Assembly (NCBI GenBank): GCA_937923125.1
Contig: CALALK010000252.1
Coordinates: 1-7,342 of the forward strand
Direction: 5' to 3'
DNA length: 7,342 nucleotides
Source: an uncultured Carnobacterium sp.
GTDB lineage: Bacteria; Bacillota; Bacilli; Lactobacillales; Aerococcaceae
Made by a program: the position numbers and the translations under genes. Below, in pieces: positions 6,458-7,342 of the stretch; positions within the stretch are counted from its first letter, which is position 1, and the number at the start of each line of letters is the position of its first letter. Under the pieces are notes generated by a model. It was not told the origin of the DNA and did no database searches. It saw nothing but the letters and a program-made list of their open reading frames with translations.

Positions 6458-6495
6458 AAAACACCGGACCAAGAATTTTCTTGGCCCGGTGTTTT
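6458..6495. terminator. Bidirectional intrinsic terminator between the DUF554 gene and ldh
   Basis: AAAACACCGG (6458-6467) pairs with CCGGTGTTTT (6486-6495). After one A-C mismatch, CCAAG (6469-6473) pairs with CTTGG (6480-6484) around a six-base loop. Plus-strand transcripts end in TTTTGTTGTTTT; minus-strand transcripts end in TTTTCC. It therefore serves both the five-gene operon and the converging ldh gene. Confidence 0.92.
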
Positions 6496-6504
6496 GTTGT
6501 TTTA

Positions 6505-7341
<837 letters not shown>

Positions 7342-7342
7342 A

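Overview
The window looks like a chromosomal segment of a low-GC Gram-positive bacterium, most likely a member of the Lactobacillales. The reasons are the rapZ-yvcK-whiA cluster typical of Firmicutes, a BceRS-type two-component system, an allosteric-type L-lactate dehydrogenase and strong AGGAGG-type ribosome binding sites. A Carnobacteriaceae-like genus would fit, but that is an impression that I could not test.

Layout. Positions 2-475 hold the 3' end of an unrecognised gene that enters from the left. A two-gene signalling operon follows at 526-2204: an OmpR-family response regulator, then a small two-helix histidine kinase of the intramembrane-sensing (BceS) type. The two genes overlap by ATGA, and the operon closes with a clean intrinsic terminator at 2212-2233. 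No ABC transporter of the BceAB type lies next to it inside the window. A promoter at 2265-2295 then opens what reads as one five-gene operon: rapZ (2335-3225), yvcK (3222-4253), whiA (4326-5276), a short single-stranded DNA-binding protein (5327-5707) and a DUF554 membrane protein (5760-6449). I see no U-tract terminator inside it until the strong bidirectional one at 6458-6495. On the minus strand, converging on that terminator, is the 3' part of ldh (6505-7341), whose start lies beyond the right edge.

How the genes fit together. RapZ, YvcK and WhiA are nucleotide/metabolite-sensing and nucleic-acid-binding regulators that link central carbon flux to cell envelope synthesis and division. 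They are a conserved neighbourhood, and here ssb and DUF554 sit downstream of them. The two-component system probably senses envelope stress. Three genes (rapZ, whiA, DUF554) have starts that differ from the longest reading frame, fixed here by ribosome binding sites and family N-termini.

I did not find a convincing new biological system. The window is mostly conserved chromosome. The best second-look items are small: two mutually exclusive RNA hairpins that could hide the DUF554 ribosome binding site, a histidine kinase H-box in which the usual proline is serine, a strong hairpin without a U tract before whiA, a hairpin against the ssb ribosome binding site, and an SSB with a degenerate C-terminal tip.
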